A stretch of 64,000 nucleotides of DNA from Trichoplax sp. H2. Its lineage: Eukaryota > Placozoa > Uniplacotomia > Trichoplacea. The notes below the pieces were generated by a model. It did not search any database. It saw only the letters and a list, made by a program, of their open reading frames with translations, and was not told the origin of the DNA. Position numbers and translations under genes: made by a program. Every line of letters starts with the position of its first letter. Position 1 is the first letter of the stretch. The DNA is taken from the NCBI GenBank assembly GCA_003344405.1, contig NOWV01000045.1:372001-436000 (forward strand). Direction: 5' to 3'. Below, piece after piece: positions 14,283-25,900 of this stretch.

Positions 14283-16290
14283 CTAAATAAAAGATCAACC
14301 AATAATTTAAGCCTATTGATTATCTTCAAGTAACAACAAGGCATAAAATGAATTCTACTGATATAGTTATTCATTAAATGCAGTACAATGTCTTAATAAA
14401 TCAATTCAGAGCAGATACATTGTAAGCTTTAATAAATAAGCATATCTGTATTTCAACCAGAGATTATGATCAGGGTTTAAATATTTGAGAGTTAATGATT
14501 TTGTAAGTGGCGTCATGAAAAAATGCAAAATAAATATAGCAAATAAAAAACGAATTTATAAAATGTGCTTGAAGAATTACTGGCATTATTCAGTACGATG
14601 ACTCCTTAACAAATTTTAAGATAATATAGAGACTTGTAAGAAGCCGTTTTAGGATATTAGTGCATCTGATGAGGAGTAAGATATTTGTAGCAGAGACATT
14701 TTGCTAATGGCAATAAGTTTCTAATTACTTTGCGTTCCATACAGTTGCAAGATATTCTGCATGTCTACTCGATAATTAAAAATCTTTAATACTAGTAACT
14801 TTTACGAACGAAAGATCGAAGAAACTGATACAAACATATCTATTTCATACTATTATAAAAATTCTTATAGATAACTTGAACGATAGGCCGCTAACTGATT
14901 ATAGTAAGATTTATGAATACTAGCTGATTATTTCTATCTTTGTGACACGGTAAAAGCACAACAATTAAAATACGGTCTAGTAGAGCATTTGCTTAGGTTA
15001 ATTAATTAATCAGCTAGGCCATGTTGAGGTTTCTCTATTTCCTGTTTAACTCGAACTTAGGATCACAGCCAAAAAAGTTGGATTAGTTGCTACTCATACC
15101 AAACTACAAGTTTATACTGTACTATAGTACAGCACAAACGAGCCGTAATATCAAACATGTAGTGCTAATTTTCATCTAATACAGTTAAAATGGCTAACGA
15201 ACTTTGTTGAGATCTACAATCAACTCGAGTTGTGCCAGTTTCAACAGAACACTGTTTAAGCTGCTAATGTGATAAATAACACTTTAAAATATACGATAAC
15301 ATATGAATAAAAGCGTGAGAGTTAGAATACCACAAAGACTATTTTTTAACTGTACCCTTGCTTTCGATAATTTAATACAATCTAACAGCGGAAATGGGAG
15401 TGATATGAAACGATGTAGATTACTGTGTACGTGCTTCTTTTGATATAATTGACTGAACGATGATCAGTTGAAGAATAATTTACATTAGTAAAATCAAATC
15501 GTAAATGTTGTCTCTATGATTGATGTATAAATTACGAAAATGAATGCTTAGATCACGAACTGAAAATCAAGCGCTATAATCACATTTATAGTAAGTATTT
15601 TGACTGATGAATTCACTATTTGCACAAGACTCTTGAACAGGAATGTTTGACCATGACTATTACTTCACCTGATCGCTAAACCATCAATATTGATGATCAC
15701 ATTTAAGATTACATGATATCGTTGTTGTTTTACTATCTTGCATTATCAACATCAGAGACTGTAATGGTTAAAATTAATATCTAAAAGCGATGGATAAACA
15801 GTTAAACTTACGTTGCAAGTTCTTTTTTCCCCTTGTTGCTTCTAACCTTGGTAAGTCAGGAGCGCTCTTTTTCCGAAACCTGGTGAATTCGACACACCTA
15901 TGACAGTAATTAATAATATTTATATGATGTCTTGAACAAGCGTTATGTTGTGTTAGAAAACAGTCATTGAACCGAACAATTCGTTGATAGATAGGGAAAA
16001 ATTTTTTTCTCTACTTTTCCTGATTTAATTATGCCAACTGTAGTAGATTGTTATAGCCAATCACAAATTAAGGTGGGGATTGTTTCCTATCGACTATTAT
16101 CTAGCCTATCTATATTTTAGTTAGATATAGAACAATAGAGTTTTAGATAAGACTAACTCCAAACAATAGTTAAAGATACAGGAATGAAATTACTGACATT
16201 GAGAATAGGTAACGTCATCCAGGTCAGGAGAATAGAACTATTATTTAGTATCCCATTCAGGATAGCAATCCAGTTATTCATTTCCAATCT
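14283..16290. other. Myosin-I upstream region with a probable 5' UTR exon
   Basis: No other gene is supported here. On the minus strand a short putative exon ends at 15812 with donor GTAAGT and begins just after an AG near 15890. Splicing it to the acceptor at 14284-14283 would put CAAC directly before ATGG, a good translation-start context (A at -3, G at +4). I therefore read it as a likely untranslated first exon. The evidence is splice-site quality only. Confidence 0.35.
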
Positions 16291-16292
16291 AA

Positions 16293-16335
16293 TAGACAAT
16301 CGTTGTATGTACACAATAGTGGATTAATTTAGAGC
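16293..16335 (+). repeat. First copy of a ~40-bp element also found upstream of the GIY-YIG ORF
   Basis: This block runs TAGACAAT, TTGTATGTACACAA, AG, GATTAAT-TAG. The same order recurs at about 18269-18312, 22 bases before the GIY-YIG start codon. Here it is followed after about 70 bases by a short ORF starting at 16409 (about 31 codons) that resembles nothing I know. It could be a duplicated promoter or 5' UTR fragment. Confidence 0.5.
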
Positions 16336-17345
16336 GGTTTTATTGTCAGAGTAGAAAGAAGAGTAAAATAATCATTATTGCCTTGTAATTTTAGAGTAAT
16401 ATCGATAAATGGAGATTATAACGGAGATAATGACTATGTTGGAACACCGCACTAAACAAATCTATTACCCTCAATATTTATATTGTCTTGTTAATGAAGA
16501 GTGATTCGAGATGAATTTGGTGAAGATCAATAATATAATTGTATGGAAAGAGAGAGTGCCACAGTTAATATCAGACTTATAAACACCTTCTAGTTGCCCG
16601 GAATAAATCTAATTGCTTTCACTGCACTGATTTTGCATCTTCATTGTATTAATAGGCATATATTAATATATTTCAATAACCAATCGTATCGGATCAAGCA
16701 TCAATTAAAGCTTAACTGGACATAATTTAACCTGTTATAGAAAACGTTTGCTACTATTCATAGTAATATTTCGCTTACGTTGTTACTATTATATTACTCG
16801 AAATTACATCTGCATACACATAGTGTATATTGATCAATCGAAAGTTAAATGAAATCTGTCATTGATCTTATAATAGCAATTCTTTAAAGTAAGCGTTATA
16901 TCGTTCCATTATCTCGAGTTGAATTTAATGCAGTATACGTAAACACCAACGGTAAACATAAATGCATCCATGATTAAAACTTAACGTTAAACTCGATAAA
17001 GAGTAACCCTTGCAATAGATTTGTAATAATTATGGTTATCTATCCATTTAAATGATTAGATAGAAAGCATTTGTAGGATCTGTTAGGCTATGGCTAAAGA
17101 AGGTTTTTTTTCTGTAATTTTAAGAAAATTTCCAATATACCAGAATTCTCTGACAGAGAATTAAATTTGGTAGGAATAATATATCAAAATTTGGATTAGG
17201 CATCATAGATGATAAAAACAAATATCGCAGTTGTAATGCATTCTACCTTAATCTATCGCTGTTCCTTTTAGACTACTTATAAGCTTTGTCTAACTATGGC
17301 TTCTGTAAGCCTTATTTCTATAATTATAAAAATAAATCTTGCAAA

Positions 17346-17415
17346 TAGATCTCTTAACTAGATATCAGACCTATTGTACATAACTGGAATATGTTACAAC
17401 TATCATGGCAATTTA
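17346..17415 (+). repeat. Left copy of a diverged direct repeat (partner at 19829-19900)
   Basis: TCTTAACTAGATATCAGACC followed by TATT, GGAATATGTTACAAC and TCA-GGCAA-TTA matches 19829-19900 in the same orientation with scattered differences. Together the two copies bracket the myosin-fragment / GIY-YIG / tandem-duplication block. Confidence 0.7.
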
Positions 17416-17435
17416 TCATCTTATTTTATCATTTT

Positions 17436-17925
17436 CATTATTACTTATTGCTTAAACGTCTTTAGTAATTTCGAGTTTGCTTTAGAAAATTATCTGGCTG
17501 TGGCTAAAAGAAAATGTTATTATATTTATTTAAAATTATTTTAAATACACCATTTGGCTACTATCAACACTGCCTTGGAATCGTCAAATTCAGATGAGTT
17601 GAATTAGAATTATAAGGAAGGAATCAGTTTATTAGGATAAAGCTACCAAGTAAAGTATTTTTAATTGTCATATTTGTATTTTAATGCATCTGAAAAGTCA
17701 GTATCGGTAACATTACTAAGCCTCAAATATTGCGCTTCCTGAAATAATGGAATACTGTGTGGATTCCATGATGACTTCGATCGAGAAGCCAGCAAATATC
17801 TTTTTATTGAAGTAGCCAACGGCTTCCCACTACATTCCTGGATTATAGAATGAAATTTATTCCTAATTTAAAGTGTATAAGTTACTATGCCACACATATC
17901 ACTATAGCTAAAGAGTAGTGTAGTA
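17436..17925 (-). pseudogene. Partial, broken duplicate of myosin-I exons 14-16
   Basis: The segment is colinear with 7645-8230 of the intact myosin gene, introns included, in the same orientation. Exon-16-like sequence lies at about 17466-17512, exon-15-like at about 17640-17735 and exon-14-like at about 17757-17829. The copy is not functional. The exon-15-like part has an in-frame TAA where the parent reads GDHKY. The exon-16-like part has an indel. About 125 bp spanning most of the intron and the donor side of the exon-14-like part are deleted. Because intron sequence is retained, this is a genomic segmental duplication and not a retrocopy. No motor, P-loop or tail exons accompany it. Confidence 0.88.
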
Positions 17926-17980
17926 AAGAGCTTAAAAAATGCAGTCCTTTATAGATGTTTAGTATAAAATTATTCTTACT

Positions 17981-18189
17981 TTACCAAATTATGCAAATTC
18001 ATAGAAACAATTGTTGATTTCGTAGCCAGAATTTTAAGTATGTTAAGAATTTCGGAAACTGAAGCTTTTACAACTCTGAGAAGGGTTACCAAATTATGCA
18101 ATTTTATATAAAAAAGTGTTGATTTCGTAGCAGGAATTTCAGGTATTTTAAGAATTTCGGAAACCGAAAGCTTTTGCAATTCTGTGAAG
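17981..18189. repeat. Two tandem copies of a ~105-bp unit upstream of the GIY-YIG ORF
   Basis: Units 17981-18085 and 18086-18189 share TTACCAAATTATGCAA, TTGATTTCGTAGC, GAATTT, AAGAATTTCGGAAAC and AGCTTTT-CAA-TCTG. A 67-codon minus-strand ORF across the array (17976-18179) is itself two-fold repetitive and is most simply a by-product of the duplication. Confidence 0.85.
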
Positions 18190-18268
18190 GTATATAAGAC
18201 CCAACGCGAACTAAATTTTTTAGTCCTTTGCTACACTATTCTTTGTTTACCATAGTAAACTTCTTTTT

Positions 18269-18312
18269 ATAGACAATTTGTTGTATGTACACAACAGCAG
18301 ATTAATCTAGTT
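18269..18312 (+). repeat. Second copy of the ~40-bp element, immediately upstream of the GIY-YIG ORF
   Basis: This is the partner of 16293-16335 (TAGACAAT, GTTGTATGTACACAA, GATTAAT-TAG). It ends 22 bases before the ATG at 18334, so it may hold the promoter or 5' leader of that ORF. Confidence 0.5.
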
Positions 18313-18333
18313 CGAGGAAGACTATTAGAGAGA

Positions 18334-18645
18334 ATGTTATTTGTTGAAGATTTTGAGAAAAACAATTATTCTGGATCCAATCCACCACCAGAACGACAAG
18401 GCGTTTATATGATTACTGATTCTAGAGATGAAGTTCTGTATGTAGGTGAAACAGAGAACCTCGCAAGAAGAGAACGCGAACATAAAAATTTTGATATGTT
18501 CAAAAAAACAGAATATTTTCTGTGGCATGAGTTACCTAAAAATACATCTGATAAAAGAAGAAGAGAAATCGAAACCGATTTGATACAATATTATAAACCT
18601 CCAAGAAACAAAGAAAAACTGCCAAATTCATCAAAACAGACTTAG
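18334..18645 (+). CDS. Intronless GIY-YIG endonuclease-domain protein, 103 aa
   Basis: GIY-YIG domains cut one DNA strand at a time and occur in UvrC, homing endonucleases, SLX1 and many small bacterial, phage and large-DNA-virus proteins. The ORF contains the family hallmarks in order: GVY (23-25, the GIY element), LYVGE (35-39, the YIG element), the basic stretch NLARRERE (42-49) with the expected Arg, His50, and a late IETDLIQYYKPPRN block with catalytic-type Glu80 and the closing Asn92. It is essentially a single-domain protein with no membrane segment. It is intact, lacks introns among genes full of them, and is embedded in duplicated sequence. Architecture resembles prokaryotic or viral single-domain GIY-YIG proteins more than SLX1, which carries a C-terminal zinc/RING-like domain. 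Origin by transfer is inference, and expression is not shown. Confidence 0.85.
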   Translation: MLFVEDFEKNNYSGSNPPPERQGVYMITDSRDEVLYVGETENLARREREHKNFDMFKKTEYFLWHELPKNTSDKRRREIETDLIQYYKPPRNKEKLPNSSKQT

Positions 18646-18712
18646 AAAGCATCTAGTTACTGTGTTGATAGGGTAGACCTAAACCTGACAGTTTGAGCTG
18701 ACACTTTTCATA

Positions 18713-19818
18713 TCTGGTACGGTGTCACCTTACCATTAAGATAGTTTAATAGTACTGTGGTAGCTAATATGGAAAGTATCCATATTTGTAGTGCTAGGTA
18801 AGATAAGTCATATCTTAGCGTGGATATAATTTGTGATAGTTTATTACTTTTTGATATCGACTGCTGATATGTACCGATAGTAGTAAGATGATTCAAGTTC
18901 TAGCTAATAATAGTTGAACTAGACATCATATATGCTTAAATTAAGATGGAGTATGAGTAATAGGTTAAAAATGTTTACTGATAGAAAAGCTATTTAAGGA
19001 ACATTTCAATTCAAGACGTTACTCCTAGTAAGGTATAATAATAATGATGTTAATGTCTAGATGTTAGGTGGTTCTTATATAAATGGAAACATTTTAAGTT
19101 GAAAGTTGTAGATGTGTCTATGCTAATAAAAGTTCTGTCTTTACGGTACTTTGCTGTGTGTATTTAATGTTTAGTAAAAGAGCGTTTTAGTCAGTATTTA
19201 CTGATAGACTGTTATTTTACGTTTCCTTGTCGCAGAGTTTAAATTGTGATAGTATCGTTAAGGTTGGTTAATACTACGGTGTTATCTTACTGTTAGGATA
19301 GCATAACAGCACATTAGTAGCTAATAAGGAAAATATCCATAGTTGTAGTGTTAGGTAAGGTAAGTACTGCCATAGCGTGGATATTATTTGTGATAGTTTA
19401 TTATATATTTGGTATTGGTGGTTGTAGTGTATAGATAGTAGTAAAGTGATTCAAGTTCTAGCTAATGATATTTGAACTAGATAACATTCATGCTTAGATT
19501 AAGATTGGGTATGAGTAATAGGTGAAAAATAGTTACTGATAGAACAGCTCTGTGAGGAGCATCTCAGTTCCTAGTAAGGTATAATAGTAATGCTGTTGTT
19601 GTTTATAAGTTAGGCCGCTCCTATATCAACGGAAATATTTCGAGTAAGAAGTGGGTTGTGAAAAGTTATGGATGTGTCTATGCTATTAAAAGATCTGTCT
19701 TTGCGTACTTTGTTGTGTGTGCTTAACGTTCCGTAGAAGAGCGTTTAATTAAGTCAGTAGTTACTTAAAGACTTTTATTTTACCTTTCCTCGTCGCAGAG
19801 TCAAGTTATGATAGTTAA
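18713..19818. repeat. Tandem duplication, two diverged copies with a 556-bp period
   Basis: Copy A covers about 18713-19259 and copy B about 19269-19818. Shared blocks in order: TACGGTGT-A-CTTAC, GTAGCTAATA, GTAGTG-TAGGTAAG, ATAGCGTGGATAT, TTTGTGATAGTTTATTA, GATTCAAGTTCTAGCTAAT, GAACTAGA, GAGTAATAGGT, CCTAGTAAGGTATAATA, GATGTGTCTATGCTA, TTCTGTCTTT or ATCTGTCTTTG, GTACTTTG, AGAGCGTTT and CGTCGCAGAGT. Neither copy has a long ORF on either strand. Conserved short blocks separated by looser sequence would fit an old non-coding duplication or an RNA gene, but nothing identifies it. Confidence 0.85.
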
Positions 19819-19828
19819 AAATATTTCT

Positions 19829-19900
19829 TAACTAGATATCAGACCTATTATATATAGCGGAATGTTACAACCGTCAAGGCAACTTAGATTATCTGAAGCA
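19829..19900 (+). repeat. Right copy of the diverged direct repeat (partner at 17346-17415)
   Basis: It begins TCTTAACTAGATATCAGACC and continues parallel to the left copy for about 70 bases, then similarity fades. It follows copy B of the tandem duplication directly. Confidence 0.7.
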
Positions 19901-22900
19901 TAGGCTACTTTCATGTATAACTATTAATACAACTTGTAATTTTTCATCAATCACGTTTGCTTTACGATAAAACCTGTGATTTTAAATGAGCAATCAAAAA
20001 GCAACTAACTTTTTCTTTATATATGGTATTGAATAGATTAATAGCTAAGATAAAATATATTTCAGTGTAACCTTTTTGATAGTAACATGTATCTTACTTA
20101 AATATCTTAAATAAAACAACGTGATAAATTTTGGTAACAAAATAAAAACGATGCACTGCTACAAATTTTCTGAAGTAGTCGGTATAGCAAATCTGCGGGT
20201 AAATTGAAAGACAGATTGCCAATTTGTTCATGATGCTTGTGTTGTTAAAAATGAAATAATTTAGTCTTCCCTCAGTTGAAATTATATATTGCTTTTGTCA
20301 TTAATAATTATCAGGTCAATATTAAGCTCTTCAATCTGTAAAGCTAGAGAGAAAGTGTGACTATTTCCCATTCGATGACCGCAATTGATATACCTACTGG
20401 GAGTCAAGATTATAATATTAACAAAATGTTACCTGTCAGCCTTGTACACGAGTATGATATTTACAATACATCACTACTGATATAAGGCACTGCAATGCTT
20501 TCATAAAAAACATTGATATCCAAAATTAACCTTTACTAATAATGTATTCTAATAAAGTGCACTATTTAATGTTCGTTACGCTCTTCTCTTGATACCAACT
20601 ATATTATATCTTTGTGATATTTCTTTCCAATTAACTTCGCACAAATTGTTATTATTATACGTGAAGATTAATGCTCTGCTTATGAGCCACTAGCTAGAAA
20701 GAGTAGAAATTTTTCATTTTAAAACTGTATAAATTTATCAACATTTTAAATAATAGGGTTGCTAAAGTGATTATAATTGCAATCGTACCACATTTAATCT
20801 TAAATTCTTTACGAAACTGCTGAGTATGCTCATAAAATAATTTCCATCATTGCCTATAGCATCAGTATATATTTAGTGCCTCATTACTTGCAAATAATAT
20901 TCTTTCTGTCAATTTTGACTTTGAATATCATAATTTCCAAATATATTAAATGTAATTATAGTACTTATAGCACTTCATGTTTTTATATAGCACACTTCAG
21001 AGATGATGTAAATATAAAGAACAATATTAAAATTATATTTAAATATGAACGTTCGATATCATGATAAAAATACGATATAACTGCAAGTAGATGCAGAATA
21101 AACACCTATTTGATATCACAAAAATCTACTTTACATTCATAATTTAGATAAGACTTTAACCTTTTTATGCTACTATTTGAAAGCAGTTAGTTAACGTGTG
21201 TTACATTTGTATATAGCATAACATTACTTCCGTCCTGACGTCGATGCTGATTATAGAGATCACATCGAGAACGATGCAGAATGACACAAATGTTGAGACG
21301 TAGTGATATTATTCCATGCTAATACTAGAAGCTAACACAGCGACACAATTCGATATCGAAGCTCATTTTATTTCTAAATGGACTGAATTTATTGCTACGC
21401 TTTACTTTTAATTCTGCTCTGTTGCATTTAGAGTAATGATCTGATTGTAAACACAAATCATAAGTGTGTGTTCTAATAAATGCATTTGCTTTGAAATGAA
21501 GAGCAATAGATGGAGTGCCCTACTGATTAACCTGTAATTGCTTTCTTCCAGCAAAGTTTTCACTATAGAAGATAAAATCACCCTAAAAACTTTTGTTTCT
21601 GCCAAATAGCACATGATTCTGTTTGCGGAAGTAGCCTCCAAAACTGGATAGCATAGGTACGATAGTTATGAACAGCCTTGAGATTAGTCCTATCAAGTCC
21701 TATCATAACTATTCCACATTTACTATAGTGAACGTGGGATAATAAAGTTTGTATTTTGACGTATCCACACAAAAATATTTCTAACTATAATCATTATAGG
21801 ATCGTAAATAAAACGATACAGTTTCCTGAATCGGAAAGCAATGATGATCTACTTGCCATTAGTAAATTTAGTAATCTAGATATAGAATAATATTCGACAA
21901 GACTTAGCTATTGGATATTATCGCCTATATAAAAGTGTTAATATTTCATTACGATATCCTTGCTCTATTAATTAGCTGAAAACTGAAGAACCTTGGCTCT
22001 ACTAAATCATGCATCTTCGATTAAAGGATACTGTAATTTAAGTTTCATATCAGGTACATAAATAGCTCAAATAATTCATAGCTACAACAATTAATGTTTA
22101 TATTGTAAATTACACTAATTTAGTGTTTTATAGTAGCTCTAATAATTTATTATTATATTCCTGTATCGTTGATTAGGCAGATTAATATTTAATTTTGCCA
22201 TCGACGTCCTTACTTCCATGGCGAATCCTGAGGACAAATAAAGCAAACTTTGGGGTTTAGGCATTTTGAAGCGTAATTTCTTCAAAGCCTCATAGATAGG
22301 AATATTAATCGTTTTATATTTATAATATATAGCATAAATTGTAACCTACATAATATTTAACGACTTCAATTTATGATAAATAAGGGGAAAATCAGATCAC
22401 TTTATAATTTAGCAAAAATATACAGGCGAAAAAATTGAGAAATTTATGCAGTTGTAATTATTCTTAAAGTGACAATAACCTTGAATCTAGAACGGCATAT
22501 AATCTATTGGCAACCTAAATGATTACTTGTTTGCTCGATTTATAGTCATTTAGCTAATATACTGAGACTCTGTACGTGCAAAGACCTTATATTTTGATCT
22601 TACGTAAATGGGGGATTGTTCTCGTTTGATTAATTATCATAATCTGCCAGAATGCAATAAGTTAAACTCGTATCAGTAATTACAGACATCGAAGGTTGAA
22701 GAATGAGCATTTTCCGTCTAAAATCTTTTGAATATTAATATTTTTTACAAATAATTCCAACAACTGCAATATTTAATGCCTTAATCGCGGTCATAGACGT
22801 GATCTATGCTTAATTATATCAAAACTAAAGAAGAAATCATCGAAAGGAAATATTTCTGACGAGATCTTTGCTTTACGGTAATGCTATACGAATCATTAAT

Positions 22901-25900
22901 AATTCAATATAGAGGCATCCTTTATACTAATTAAATTTCACCTTGGCAGTAATTATAGCTTGCTATTAACTTTCAACTCTTGCTTAGACAAAGAGGCTTT
23001 CTATTAGTAAATAGGCTGCAAAGTTCAAACTTAATTGATGAAGCTGTTAGATCTACTTATACCTCAGAAGCTGCAATAGTTGCAATGTATGATTAAGATA
23101 AATTTTATATGAAGGAAAAATAATCAACTACTATTTTTCTTATCGTTGTAATTAGATCTAAAGATATTAAATTGAATCAATAATAATCGATCAAGATTCA
23201 CTCTCTAACAAATTATAATTGAAATCATCTTAATTCTATTACGTTAGCACTGAACCTTATATTGTAACGTCTTCAATAGCGGTAAGTAATCTAGACTTTA
23301 TTTAGAACTAATGGTTCAATAAAATAAAATCTTGCTTATTAATAATTAACAATCTCAAATTGCAATATAGTCCAAGGACTACAGTCAGTTAGTCTTAAAC
23401 TTCTTAAACTAATATTTAGTTACAATTGATCCTGATGCAAATTTATTTCGCAGTTCTGAATATAAAATTCTTAGATAAAAGGTGTTTGAAGATACCGCAA
23501 AAGCTATTAGCACTGATAGGTGGCAGCATAATAAAATATTTTAATTGCGAATCATTATCATGAGTTTTTCACAATAATGTTCAAATCACATTTTATTCTT
23601 AAATACACATGGCTAGGGTCAGTCAATGACAACTCTTCTGCCATACCAATTATAACATTAAATTCCATTGATTTATAAATAGTGTATGATATAATACGAT
23701 CATATCCCAGTTTTTCTTATCCGGATATGGTATGTCATTATTGATAAAATTTCAATTGGATCATTTAAAAACGCATTTTTTTACCTCTTATGTAGTTACA
23801 TGTAGACATTGTTCTATTCTCAGCGCGATAATTATTTTTTGATGGATTTCTAAAACAGCATATATTCTCATTGATTCATAACAGTATGTGAACTATTGTC
23901 CTGCTTGCTTACTCTAATCCGTGTTTATTTTAATTTAATAGCATTATCAGTCCAGTTTAAATCGATTCCGAATAAAAATTATAGTTAATAAAAAAATTTA
24001 TGCCTTATCATGCTTTCCAGGTACGGTAACTGGATAACTATAATGACTGCTAGGTTAGCATCATGTAATGATTATGTTTGCATACCGAATAATAGTCATT
24101 CAATTTTATATTTCTCGTCAGAAAAGAACAAAGAAGAATTATAATGATCATGAATATCACTGCCTTCGCATACAGTTGGTATGAGTAATACATCTATCCA
24201 TAAACTGGCTAGAAAGGGATAGAAATTATTTTGATTCAAAGCTTATAAATTATCAGGCCATTAAGATTCTCCTCCTCTTGTAATTCCTCCGCCCTTTCTA
24301 TACGTCAGTTAAAACTTTTCTATATTAAATATATCATATTTGCCACTCTAAACAATCTATAGTCCCAATCATGGACAATGACTGATTTACTACCGGTAAT
24401 AGGCTAATGCCACGTGATACTGTGTCGATGGATGCATTTACTCTATCCTATAATAAAGTTGATTGTTGATTAAATAATACAATTAGATACACTTAGATTA
24501 GGTGGCTTATGTTTTGGCAATAATGACTGCCCAGTTATGATTGATTGGTTACATTTATTGTCATTAGCTGTATTTAGGGACCATAGCATCTATGATATAC
24601 TGATTGATGACAATAATTTGTTATGTTATTGAGATGTCTTCATTATTGTTGAAATGTGACGTGTTCATATAATGAGAAGGTTGGTAGCATCGAAATCGAT
24701 ATCTTACGCTGATTGTTTATAAAGTAAGATTGATCCAGATTAAAAAAACATTAATAGAATGGAATATTAGACGTTGACAACTAAAGTAACCAAATTGGAG
24801 TTATAATATTTATAATGATGACCATGACATGACTACCCATTAAATTATGATCTATTTAACTAATTCCATCAATACAACAATAGTTAGAACCACGTAGAAC
24901 TATTTACTTATAGATGTTAAGGATCATCCCAATAATAGATATTTTATTAAAATATGCAAGGGTTAGAAACCATTATTCAAGGCCATGCCTATCTAATTTA
25001 GCTATTAATTTACGATTCAATCTCTCTAATGCAAAGAGGAACAAAAAAAAACCGTCATTAAAAAGAGTTTTACAAGGGATAAAAATTTTAAATCAAATCA
25101 TAGCAAGTGCTGTAGTTATCGAATTTTCTATATGGACGGCACATGTAATTTCAGCATAATCATACGTTGAAACGAACATTATCAAATTATCTTTATCTGC
25201 TCTTTCTCAAGTATAAAGTTATAGCGATGTTAGCATTAAACTACTAATTTTCTGCTACGATTTCAACATGAAGTTCGATCTTAGTCTAGAAAGACATCCC
25301 ATTCTATCATCCTATAGATATAGATATAAAGAAGTTGATATTGATTTTTATGAATACAAATCTATAGCTATCTGATTTACATGTGAACTGATTGTACTGT
25401 GTGCAGTGCGCTAAATTTTACCTTTTATTTTTTTTTATTTACGTCCTTATGCCTTTATATTGGCCATTATCAATTTAATACATTCTAAATTTGCTTTATT
25501 ATGGATTGAAATTAAATAGAATAGATGATAATTTATGTTTTATACATAAGAAGGGGTGAGGACGAGGCAGCTATTCTTTAGATTATCTATTTATTGTTCG
25601 ATCTATTTCCATGACAATGACCTATTAACGTTATATGATAGACAGTACTGGCATCAAATATTCCACCAAATTCACCCTGCTTATATTTCTTTCGATGATG
25701 ACTGATGTTTCTTTTTCATCTACTCCATACTATCTCATGTGCCTATCTCTTCAATAAGACCAACTTTTTTCTCGACCACCTGTCATCGTCATTCTGGCAT
25801 TCATTATCTTCTATTGCTGTATCCATTCCTCCGTTATTCTTCTACAACGAATTCTTCAATCAACTAGAACTACTAGAGTGAAATTTTAAGCAATACTAGT

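Noticed and set aside
16409-16504. Short ORF after the first copy of the 40-bp element
   Set aside because: About 31 codons, no similarity to the GIY-YIG protein or anything else recognised.
17976-18179. 67-codon minus-strand frame with internally repeated SVSEIL segments
   Set aside because: The protein repeat mirrors the 105-bp DNA tandem duplication. No start context or homology supports a gene.
21408-21772. Two overlapping minus-strand frames of 64 and 77 codons
   Set aside because: Considered as a transposase remnant, but no catalytic motif, terminal repeats or known family signature could be seen.
24914-25159. 81-codon plus-strand frame
   Set aside because: Basic, low-information sequence in AT-rich DNA with no recognised domain and no flanking exon signals.
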